Made by a program: the position numbers and the translations under genes. From positions 1 through 6,274 of the forward strand of contig JAWXCM010000375.1 of the NCBI GenBank assembly GCA_034408745.1: a stretch of DNA of 6,274 nucleotides. The letters run 5' to 3'. Under the pieces are notes generated by a model that saw only the letters and a list, made by a program, of their open reading frames with translations, did no database searches and was not told the origin of the DNA. Of the stretch, positions 1 to 6,274 are shown piece after piece. Source of the DNA: JAWXCM01 sp034408745 (GTDB lineage: Bacteria; Acidobacteriota; Terriglobia; Bryobacterales; Bryobacteraceae). How positions within the stretch are numbered: the stretch's first letter is position 1; each line of letters starts with the position of its first letter.

Positions 1-2519
1 GCAAAGGCATTATTGGGGCCATTAACTATCTGAGCGAAATCGGCGCCAATACCCTGTATCACATCATCCTTACCCGTAACGATGATTCAGACAATACATG
101 GCCCTGGACGGACCGGGAACCCAAACTGATTTACGATGTCTCCAAACTCGACCAGTGGGAGATCGTTTACACCCACATGGACCGCAAAGGGATCAAGGCG
201 GATCTGTACTTGTGCGAGGCCGACAACGCGCGCCACCTGAATGGCGGCAACATGGGGACAGAAAGAAGCATATTCTGCCGCGAAGTTGTGGCCCGGTTTA
301 GCCATCACTTGGGGCTTCGATACAATGTGGGTGAAGAACACGGTTTGAAAACCGGTCAGATCAAAGCGATTGCCACCCATCTCAGCGCTCTCGATGCCTA
401 TGACCACCCCGTGGTCAGCCACAGCTTCCATCAACTGGAAAAGCAACATCAACAGTTTGAGCCACTGCTCGGTTTCCAAGAGTTTCATGGCGCCTGCTAT
501 CAGTTGCACTCTGAGCATCATACGGAAGTGATCGACTGGCGGGAGAAGTCCGCCAAGGCGGGTCATAAATGGCTGGTGGCAGAGGATGAAAGCTGGCCGA
601 TTGATGAGCATCAAATCGACCGCGCTGAGAGCTATGCCTGGCAGGTCATGACTGCCGGCGGTGAAGGGATGAACCTGTACATTGGCTACAAGGATCCGAG
701 CTACAACGACATTGGTCTGGAAGACTTTTCCCGCATGAAAAAGACGCTGGATTACGTTATCAGTCCCGCCGCACTGCTTGCGCTGCCACAGGTCAACCAG
801 CACCTGCCCCAGATGGCCGCAGCCGATGGTCTTGTCGGAAATGAAGGAAAGAATGAGCCCCCGTTCTGCTTTGCGAAAGAAGGAAGCGTTTACCTTGTCT
901 ATCACAAAAGAGGCAGCGACATCCGGTTGGACTTGAGCAAGCACTCGGGAACGTTTGAGGTCAAATGGTGGAATCCCCGAAAAAGTGACGGTGGCGGACT
1001 GCAAGACGGTTCGACCCAGAAGATTTCCGGCGGTGATACCCGCTCGTTGGGCCATCCGCCCAGTGATCCCGATTCATCGTGGACTGCGTTGGTTCTATCA
1101 ACAAGCCTTCCTGAACAGGCCAGTGAAGCAGAGGCTGGTGTTTTCATCGTGCGGGCAAACGCACCCGAAGGCACCATCACCCTTCGCTACACCGCCGACT
1201 TCGCGAGCGTGTTCCCGAACCCAGAACGCGGATGGCACAATCGCCGTGATGTGGATGGTCGTGGGGGTAACGATATTCGCGACTTCTCGGACGTAAAGGC
1301 GGCCGGACACAGGCTCGTTCACAGCTATCTGCGCTTGGACGATTTCAAGGATTCGGACAACCTGTCACCGGCCTACCTGGCTGACTTGCAGGCAGCCATG
1401 GACGCGATCCGCGCGCAGGGTCTAAAGATCATCCTGCGTCCCTCCTATGTGTTCAGTGCCTCGCCCTCCGTTCCAGAAGCCCGTATTTTGGGTCACATCG
1501 GGCAGGTCAACGCCGTCGTTTCGACCAACGCCGACGTGGTCTCCCACCTGGAGTCCGGCTATCTGGGCAAATGGGGCGAGTGGCACTCTGGCCCGTATAC
1601 CGAACTCACCAGTAAGAGCGACGGCGCCACCCGTTACCGGATCATCAAACGGATTCTCGATACGACGCCCGACACGATCCCTCTCGGCATGCGCTATCCG
1701 ATGCATCTTCGAGAAATCCTGGATGAACTCCCCGTTCCGGACGGCAGTAAGCCCCTGACCCAGGTCCAGCGGGATCGGTTGGGCCTGCACAATGACTGTT
1801 TCCTCTACGACACACATGACCGCGGCACCTACGCCAGGATGGGGGTTTGGTTTGGCAATCAAACATTGGAGCAACAGAAACAGTATGCGTTTGACCTGAT
1901 CACGTCCTACGGCGGAAACAAGATCATGGGCGGGGAAACCTGCTCGGCGGCAATAGACCGCATTGACGACACGCATAACGATATGGCGAAGGCGAACTGG
2001 ACGGAGATCAATATCAACTTCTGGCAGGCAGCCATTGATATGTGGAAACAGCGATCACTGCCGGCGAGTGGCAATGATTTGGCAGAGACGGAATTTGATC
2101 GCATCTCACGCAAGCTGGGGTATCGCCTGCGCCTGATTGACGCCACCTTCCCAACGTCGGCGACAGCGGAACTCAGTTTTACCATTGCCGCGAATCTGAG
2201 CAATGACGGTTACGCCAGCGTGATCAAGCCGCGACCCATCTACCTGGTCTTTGACAACGGCACCGCTCGTTACAATATCCAACTGCGCGATGTGGAGGTG
2301 CGCAAGTGGGTGAGCGGCGATGTCACGCTCCCGAAGCAGACGGTGACGCTGCCTTCGGAAATGCCGTCCGGGACTTATAAGCTGGCCATGTGGCTGCCGG
2401 ATTATTACACGAACTTGCAGTCACGCCCTGAATACTCGATTCGATTTGCAAACCATGACATCTGGGATGCGACGAAGGGATACAACGTGTTGTCCGACTC
2501 GGTGACGCTCATTCGGTAA
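1..2519 (+). CDS. Glycosidase-like TIM barrel + collagen-binding-type domain fused to DUF4874-DUF4832 (5' end outside window)
   Basis: The frame is open from base 3 and gives 838 residues, numbered here from the AAA codon at 3. There is an internal ATG at 177, but the codons before it already match the gene 2 barrel (KGIIGAxNYLS, then SKLDQW), so the true start lies upstream. Residues 1 to about 260 are a TIM-barrel segment of the type found with DUF5060. They include YNVGEEH (Glu111/Glu112, bases 333-338) and AEDES (Asp195/Glu196, bases 585-590), which align with equivalent sites in gene 2 and are the likely catalytic acids (inferred). Residues about 286-365 (FCFAKEGSVYLVY, then WWNPR) match the collagen-binding-type C-terminal sandwich. 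A linker of about 25 residues follows. Residues about 391-573 match DUF4874 (FPNPERGW, GLKIILRPSY, GYLGKWGEWH). Residues about 588-836 match DUF4832 (GLHNDCFLYDTHDRGTY, GGETC, KLGYR, IRFANHD). The protein is probably secreted, but any signal peptide is outside the window. Enzymatic activity and substrate are unknown. Confidence is high that it is a real gene and good on the domains. Confidence 0.9.
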   Translation, partial: KGIIGAINYLSEIGANTLYHIILTRNDDSDNTWPWTDREPKLIYDVSKLDQWEIVYTHMDRKGIKADLYLCEADNARHLNGGNMGTERSIFCREVVARFSHHLGLRYNVGEEHGLKTGQIKAIATHLSALDAYDHPVVSHSFHQLEKQHQQFEPLLGFQEFHGACYQLHSEHHTEVIDWREKSAKAGHKWLVAEDESWPIDEHQIDRAESYAWQVMTAGGEGMNLYIGYKDPSYNDIGLEDFSRMKKTLDYVISPAALLALPQVNQHLPQMAAADGLVGNEGKNEPPFCFAKEGSVYLVYHKRGSDIRLDLSKHSGTFEVKWWNPRKSDGGGLQDGSTQKISGGDTRSLGHPPSDPDSSWTALVLSTSLPEQASEAEAGVFIVRANAPEGTITLRYTADFASVFPNPERGWHNRRDVDGRGGNDIRDFSDVKAAGHRLVHSYLRLDDFKDSDNLSPAYLADLQAAMDAIRAQGLKIILRPSYVFSASPSVPEARILGHIGQVNAVVSTNADVVSHLESGYLGKWGEWHSGPYTELTSKSDGATRYRIIKRILDTTPDTIPLGMRYPMHLREILDELPVPDGSKPLTQVQRDRLGLHNDCFLYDTHDRGTYARMGVWFGNQTLEQQKQYAFDLITSYGGNKIMGGETCSAAIDRIDDTHNDMAKANWTEININFWQAAIDMWKQRSLPASGNDLAETEFDRISRKLGYRLRLIDATFPTSATAELSFTIAANLSNDGYASVIKPRPIYLVFDNGTARYNIQLRDVEVRKWVSGDVTLPKQTVTLPSEMPSGTYKLAMWLPDYYTNLQSRPEYSIRFANHDIWDATKGYNVLSDSVTLIR

Positions 2520-2572
2520 TGTCCTTGCACTGCAAAAACTGACTGCTAATCCGCCATCAAATCACTGACGAA
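2520..2572. other. Short intergenic spacer, no terminator or clear promoter
   Basis: This is 53 bases between the TAA of gene 1 and the first ATG of gene 2. I see no GC-rich hairpin followed by T's and no purine-rich Shine-Dalgarno at a useful distance from either ATG (2573 or 2585). The only symmetry is TTGCAcTGCAA at 2525-2535, whose loop is too short to act as a terminator. The spacer is compatible with genes 1 and 2 being co-transcribed. Confidence 0.6.
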
Positions 2573-5500
2573 ATGAGATCCATTATGACACAGAGGAGAT
2601 TACCTACATTGCTGATCGTTGCGTTGTTGGCAGCGGGATGTTCCACGCAAGCGGCCCACGCCACCGCGCCCATTGCCTCGCCAGACCTCGTGTTCGACGA
2701 GGTGGACGGCATTGTGGCGGTCGAGGCGGAGCACTTCTACAAGCAGACGCTCACCGACAAGCGGGCGTGGCACATCACCTCCTCGAAGGCCACGCCGGAC
2801 GTGAAGCCGGACGTGAAGCCGGACGCCGACCCGGCGCATGTGGCGGGCGCGAGCGGCGGAGCGTATCTGGAAATTCTTCCCGACACGCGCGTGACGGTTG
2901 CGGACAAGCTGATTGATGGTGATAATTTCACCGACAAGCCGGGCACGCTCTCGGTGTTGAGTTACAAGGTGAACATCAACACGCCGGGGCGTTACTACGT
3001 CTGGGTGCGCTCCTTCTCGACCGGCGCGGAGGACAATGGTGTCCATGTTGGCCTAGACGGCCATTGGCCGGAATCCGGCCAGCGCTGGCAGACGGTGCAA
3101 AAGCAGAAGTGGGCGTGGGATTGCAAGCAGCGCACCGAGCAGGTTCACGTTGGTGTGCCGATGCAGTTGTTCCTCGACATCGAGAAGGCGGGCGAACACG
3201 AAATCATGATCAGCCTGCGTGAGGATGGTTTCGAGATGGATAAATTCATTCTCGCCAGCGACAAGGAATTCAAGCCGACGGGCAAAGGGCTGGCGGTGAA
3301 GGTGAAGGTAGGCACGCTCCCGGCGGCGTTCTCCGAAGTGGCCGAGGCCGCGCCTGCACCGCAGAAGTTTCCCGCGCACTGGGGCGAACCACCAGCGGCG
3401 CAGACGATGGATTATCAGCCGCTGCCAGGGGGTTACGGCCACGGCAGCGGCACGCTGGCGAAATGGATTCAGGACAATCTCAACAAGGACGCAACCGCCA
3501 GCGCGAGTGCGTTGAAAATGGAGGCGGCGGATTTCCCGCTGGAAGGCACAGGCTACTATCTGGACCAAGGCAAATGGCTGGCGATCAATCCGGTGAAGAA
3601 CAAAACCGCGCAGGTAAAGCAGGCATTTCCCTTCCCGAGCGGGCGTTACCACGTGACGCTGGAAGCGGTGGGCGAGGAGGATGGCAAGTCCACTTACACC
3701 GTGGCGGTGAATGACCAGCAGATTGGCACGCATCAATGTCCGATTGCGCCAAGCGCGATGGACGAGAGTGCGGTGTATCATCAGACGTGGAAAAATCAAC
3801 CGGTGGTCTCGGGCGACATCATTGCGGTGAGTTCCACCATCGCAAGCAGCGACGGCAAGGAATTCAGCCGGGCGCGTTGGGCGCGGATTAATTTCACTCC
3901 GGCAGACGCGGCTACGCGCGCGGCGACCGCGAAACTGAAGCCGGCGGCAAATGCCGCAGCAGCCGCGTCCGCTGCGGTGGCGCTCGCGCCGTTGGTGTTG
4001 CCGCGCCAGCCCGACGGCAAAGGAACCGTGGAAGTCTCCGGCGAATTGATGCAATGGCACAACGTCATCCTCACGCTCGACGGTCCGTTCGCACACGAGC
4101 GCGACACGCAGCCGGATCCGTTCACCGACCTCGCGTTCAACGTCCAGTTCACGCACGAGAGCGGGACGCCGAAATACACCGTGCCGGGTTACTTCGCGAC
4201 GGATGGCGAGGCGGCGAATTCTTCAGCCGAGTCGGGCGTGAAGTGGCGCGCTCATCTTTCGCCCGACAAGGCGGGGACATGGAACTATGCCGTCTCGTTC
4301 CGGCTCGGCGCCAGCGCGGCACTCGACGGCGGTGGCACGGCGCTCGCCCCGTTTGATGGCAAGACCGGCAGTTTCATCATCGCCCCGACGGACAAGACCG
4401 GCCGCGACTTCCGCGCGCGGGGTCGGCTGCAATACGTTGGCAAGCATCACCTCCAGTTCGCCGGGTCGAAGGAATACTTCCTCAAGGCCGGACCCGATAC
4501 GCCGGAGACGTTGCTCGGCTACGCGGACTTCGACAACACCATCGCGGGCAAGTCGGACAAAGTGCCGCTCAAGACCTGGGCACCACACATTGGCGACTGG
4601 AAGACCGGCGACCCGACTTGGCGCGACGGCAAGGGCAAGGGCATCATCGGTGCGCTGAACTATCTCTCGGCAAAGGGCGTCAACGCCTTCTCCTTCCTCA
4701 CCTACAACGCCGCCGGCGATGGCGACAATGTGTGGCCCTTCACCGAGCACGACGACAAGCTGCATTACGACTGCTCCAAGCTCGACCAATGGGGCGTCGT
4801 CTTCGACCACGCCACGAAGCTCGGCCTCTACCTTCACTTCAAGCTCCAGGAGAATGAATCCGACGACGAACGCCTCGGCATGAATCGCAAACAGGGCAAG
4901 CTTTCCGAAGCCCTCGACGGCGGCAAGCTCGGCCCTGAACGCAAACTTTATTGCCGCGAGTTGATCGCGCGGTTCGGCCACGCGCTCGCGCTGAATTGGA
5001 ACATCGGCGAGGAGAATACGCAAAGCACGGACGAGGTCCGCGACATGGTGAAATACCTCCACGACACCGATCCCTACCAGCATCACATCGTCCTCCACAC
5101 CTTCCCGCCCGAGCAGGAAAAGGTCTATACACCGTTGCTGGGGGACAAGTCCCTGCTCACCGGCGTGTCGTTGCAAAATTCATGGAAAGCAGCCCACCAA
5201 AAGACGCTGCTCTGGTTGCGCGAGTCCGACGCCGCAGGCCGTCCATGGGTCGTGGCGAATGATGAGCAAAACCCCGCCGGCCTTGGCGTGCCGCCTGATC
5301 CCGGCTACAAGGGCCACGATGGCATAGCGATCGAAAAAGACCTCAAAGGCAGCAAAGGCGAGGGCAACTTCAAGACCAAGCCCTACACGATGCATGACAT
5401 CCGCAAGCTGACGCTCTGGGGCAATCTTTTGGCCGGTGGCGCAGGCGTGGAATACTACTTCGGCTACGCTTTGCCAGAGAACGACCTCATCTGCCAAGAC

Positions 5501-5857
5501 TTTCGCAGCCGCAACAAAAGCTGGGACTACTGCCGCATCGCCCTCGACTTCTTCCGCGAGCAAAAAATCCCCTTCGCCGAAATGAAAAACGCCGATGCAA
5601 TCATCGGCAACTCCAAGGACGACAACAGCAAATACTGTTTCGCGAAACCCGGCGAGCTTTACCTCGTCTATCTCCCCGATGGCGGCAGCACTGACATCGA
5701 CCTCACGGATGCCAAAGGCTCCTTCACCCTCCATTGGTTTAATCCGCGCACCGGCGGCCCGCTCCAAGCCTCCGACGCCATTCTCACCGGCAACGCCAAA
5801 TCCACCCTCACCGCACCCGACACGAACGACTGGCTCGCCGTGCTCCGCCGCAAATGA
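2573..5857 (+). CDS. Predicted DUF5060 glycosidase-like lipoprotein with N-terminal carbohydrate-binding-like modules
   Basis: This is a complete protein of 1094 residues. The N-terminus (RR at 8-9, a hydrophobic stretch 11-21, AAGC with Cys23) looks like a lipoprotein signal, so the mature protein is probably anchored in a membrane facing outward. Met5 (ATG at 2585) is an equally possible start; neither ATG has a clear ribosome site. Residues about 41-232 (DGIVAVEAEHFY, GGAYLEILPDTR, PGRYYVWVRSFSTGAEDNGVH, REDGFEMDKF) form a CBM-like sandwich often seen at the front of such proteins. Residues about 315-443 look like a second sandwich of unclear family. An Ala-rich linker (446-473) leads to DUF5060 (about 483-603; ELMQWHNVILTLDGPFAHE). 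The TIM barrel covers about 615-1000, with candidate catalytic acids in NIGEEN (Glu813/Glu814) and ANDEQ (Asp897/Glu898). The C-terminus 1018-1092 (YCFAKPGELYLVYLPDGG, HWFNPRTGG) is the collagen-binding-type sandwich. The stop lies 4 bases before gene 3, suggesting an operon. A role as a polysaccharide hydrolase is inferred; the substrate is unknown. Confidence 0.93.
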   Translation: MRSIMTQRRLPTLLIVALLAAGCSTQAAHATAPIASPDLVFDEVDGIVAVEAEHFYKQTLTDKRAWHITSSKATPDVKPDVKPDADPAHVAGASGGAYLEILPDTRVTVADKLIDGDNFTDKPGTLSVLSYKVNINTPGRYYVWVRSFSTGAEDNGVHVGLDGHWPESGQRWQTVQKQKWAWDCKQRTEQVHVGVPMQLFLDIEKAGEHEIMISLREDGFEMDKFILASDKEFKPTGKGLAVKVKVGTLPAAFSEVAEAAPAPQKFPAHWGEPPAAQTMDYQPLPGGYGHGSGTLAKWIQDNLNKDATASASALKMEAADFPLEGTGYYLDQGKWLAINPVKNKTAQVKQAFPFPSGRYHVTLEAVGEEDGKSTYTVAVNDQQIGTHQCPIAPSAMDESAVYHQTWKNQPVVSGDIIAVSSTIASSDGKEFSRARWARINFTPADAATRAATAKLKPAANAAAAASAAVALAPLVLPRQPDGKGTVEVSGELMQWHNVILTLDGPFAHERDTQPDPFTDLAFNVQFTHESGTPKYTVPGYFATDGEAANSSAESGVKWRAHLSPDKAGTWNYAVSFRLGASAALDGGGTALAPFDGKTGSFIIAPTDKTGRDFRARGRLQYVGKHHLQFAGSKEYFLKAGPDTPETLLGYADFDNTIAGKSDKVPLKTWAPHIGDWKTGDPTWRDGKGKGIIGALNYLSAKGVNAFSFLTYNAAGDGDNVWPFTEHDDKLHYDCSKLDQWGVVFDHATKLGLYLHFKLQENESDDERLGMNRKQGKLSEALDGGKLGPERKLYCRELIARFGHALALNWNIGEENTQSTDEVRDMVKYLHDTDPYQHHIVLHTFPPEQEKVYTPLLGDKSLLTGVSLQNSWKAAHQKTLLWLRESDAAGRPWVVANDEQNPAGLGVPPDPGYKGHDGIAIEKDLKGSKGEGNFKTKPYTMHDIRKLTLWGNLLAGGAGVEYYFGYALPENDLICQDFRSRNKSWDYCRIALDFFREQKIPFAEMKNADAIIGNSKDDNSKYCFAKPGELYLVYLPDGGSTDIDLTDAKGSFTLHWFNPRTGGPLQASDAILTGNAKSTLTAPDTNDWLAVLRRK
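2798..2821 (+). repeat. Two perfect tandem copies of a 12-base unit in gene 2
   Basis: The unit GACGTGAAGCCG occurs twice in a row in frame and encodes DVKPDVKP (residues 76-83), followed by DADP. It sits in a loop of the N-terminal CBM-like domain between the strand with AWHITSS and GGAYLE. The second copy looks like a recent 12-base duplication that lengthens a surface loop by four residues. No functional meaning is evident. Confidence 0.8.
3059..3088. repeat. Cluster of three overlapping palindromes inside gene 2
   Basis: Three inverted repeats follow one another: GGCCATTGGCC (3059-3069), GGCCGGAATCCGGCC (3066-3080) and the perfect CCAGCGCTGG (3079-3088). They lie within codons for DGHWPESGQRW in the CBM-like domain, a segment of sequence conserved in this kind of protein. 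The symmetry may therefore be a by-product of codon choice. No regulatory role can be supported. Confidence 0.5.
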
Positions 5858-5861
5858 CCAC

Positions 5862-6274
5862 ATGAAACTACTCTGTCCCTTATTCTCGCTGCTCCTTGGC
5901 ACCGCTGCCGTCTGCCATGCGGCCGTTTCCGTTTCACCCGCCGACTCGGCTCCGCTGCGTTTTGCCGCTGCGGAAATCGAAGGTGCGGTAAAGAATACCA
6001 AACGCTCTGTGCCCGACGTGACGATCAGCGTGACGGCGGGCGCAGCGCAGAGTTATCGCATCGAACGTGACGGCGCGAAGGTGCGCATCATCGGCGGCGA
6101 TGCTACCGGGGCGATGTATGGCGGGCTGGATGTCGCGGAGGCCATCCGCACGGGCGCGCTGGATTCAGTGAAGGACTCCCCGGTGGAACATTCGTCCGTG
6201 TCCGTGATCAATTTCATGCCCCCAATCTACTTGGGGGCGATCACCGTCTTCACGCACTTTTACCGAAGCAACAC
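5862..6274 (+). CDS. Secreted alpha-glucuronidase-type (GH67/GH115-like) N-terminal domain protein, 3' end outside window
   Basis: An ATG four bases after the stop of gene 2 opens a frame that runs to the window end (137 full codons). The first 20 or so residues form a Sec-type signal peptide: Lys2, hydrophobic 3-17, likely cut after CHA at 18-20. Residues about 30-105 resemble the small N-terminal alpha/beta domain shared by GH67, GH115 and GH20 glycosidases. The visible marks are FAAAEIEGAV, YRIERDGAKVRIIGGDATGAMYGGLDVAEAI and the GALDSVKDSP that ends the domain. No catalytic domain is inside the window, so the enzyme class is only suggested. There is no clear Shine-Dalgarno; translation may be coupled to gene 2. 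From about residue 108 (base 6183) the sequence no longer looks like the RGIKFN-type strand that I expect next, in any of the three forward frames. The gene may be interrupted or rearranged there, or it may simply be a divergent member. Confidence 0.75.
   Translation, partial: MKLLCPLFSLLLGTAAVCHAAVSVSPADSAPLRFAAAEIEGAVKNTKRSVPDVTISVTAGAAQSYRIERDGAKVRIIGGDATGAMYGGLDVAEAIRTGALDSVKDSPVEHSSVSVINFMPPIYLGAITVFTHFYRSN
6219..6237. repeat. Perfect 7-base-pair hairpin near window end, with outer GTGATC/GATCAC pair
   Basis: CCCCCAA (6219-6225) and TTGGGGG (6231-6237) are perfect inverted copies around the loop TCTAC. Further out, GTGATC (6204-6209) and GATCAC (6239-6244) form a second inverted pair, with 9 unpaired bases on the left and 1 on the right. 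The structure sits where gene 3 stops resembling its family. There is no T-run after it, so it is not a classic terminator. It could be part of a mobile-element end or a dispersed repeat, or be coincidental. Confidence 0.6.

Noticed and set aside
177..179. ATG at 177 as the start of gene 1
   Set aside because: The same frame continues upstream to the window edge with residues clearly matching the paralogous barrel, so the ATG is internal.
87..1055. Antisense frame of 322 codons opposite gene 1
   Set aside because: It is opposite the conserved barrel and sandwich; its hydrophobic look comes from the complementary codons, and no family features are visible.
2525..2550. Possible promoter before gene 2 (TTGCAC and GCTAAT)
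   Set aside because: The spacing between the two boxes is only 14 bases and the matches are partial; chance is the simpler explanation.
3053..4156. Long antisense frame of 367 codons opposite gene 2
   Set aside because: It lies wholly opposite a gene with clear domain matches, its protein is rich in Arg and His without recognisable motifs, and such frames are common opposite GC-rich genes.
4223..5176. Antisense frame of 317 codons opposite the gene 2 barrel
   Set aside because: It mirrors codons of a conserved barrel and has no recognisable domain or signal; it is a shadow frame.
5180..6001. Antisense frame of 273 codons across the end of gene 2 and the start of gene 3
   Set aside because: It overlaps two convincing genes, including the signal peptide of gene 3, and is low-complexity in Ala, Val and Glu.
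6219..6237. Hairpin as a transcription terminator
   Set aside because: No T-run follows on either strand next to the stem, and it lies inside an open reading frame.
1..6274. CRISPR array, tRNA, rRNA, phage or toxin-antitoxin genes
   Set aside because: No spaced direct repeats, cloverleaf, conserved ribosomal RNA stretches or characteristic proteins were seen on either strand; coding sequence fills nearly the whole window.

Overview
The window holds parts of three tandem, same-strand (+) genes for large secreted carbohydrate-active-type proteins, with almost no non-coding DNA (53 bases between genes 1 and 2, 4 bases between genes 2 and 3). GC content is moderately high: hand counts of sampled lines give roughly 52-60% in gene 1, and gene 2 looks somewhat higher. 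The protein types are a DUF5060 glycosidase-like lipoprotein, a DUF4874/DUF4832 protein and an alpha-glucuronidase-like (GH67/GH115-type) N-terminus. Together with the lack of clear Shine-Dalgarno sequences, they suggest a polysaccharide-degrading bacterium of the PVC group (Verrucomicrobiota, Planctomycetota or Lentisphaerota). Bacteroidota are less likely at this GC content. This taxonomic call is inference; there is no marker gene in the window.

Region 1 (1-2519) is the 3' part of a gene that begins before the window. Its reading frame is open from base 3. It encodes most of a TIM-barrel glycosidase-like domain, then a collagen-binding-type beta-sandwich. After a short linker comes a complete DUF4874-DUF4832 pair, which is normally found as a separate protein. 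Region 2 (2573-5857) is a complete 1094-residue predicted lipoprotein: lipobox, carbohydrate-binding-like sandwich, second sandwich of unclear family, Ala-rich linker, DUF5060, TIM barrel, collagen-binding-type C-terminus. Its barrel is a clear paralogue of the barrel in gene 1 (33 of 75 ungapped positions identical by hand count at the start of the shared part). Region 3 (5862-6274) is the 5' end of a secreted protein that looks like the N-terminal domain of alpha-glucuronidase-type glycosidases. Its last 30 or so codons stop resembling that family and contain a strong hairpin.

The three genes probably form one operon whose products act outside the cytoplasm on a complex, possibly uronic-acid-containing, polysaccharide. 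The tight spacing, shared strand and matching functional class support this. The substrate cannot be read from the sequence. The most interesting points are the fusion in gene 1, the two paralogous barrels with different attached modules, and the abrupt change at the 3' end of gene 3.
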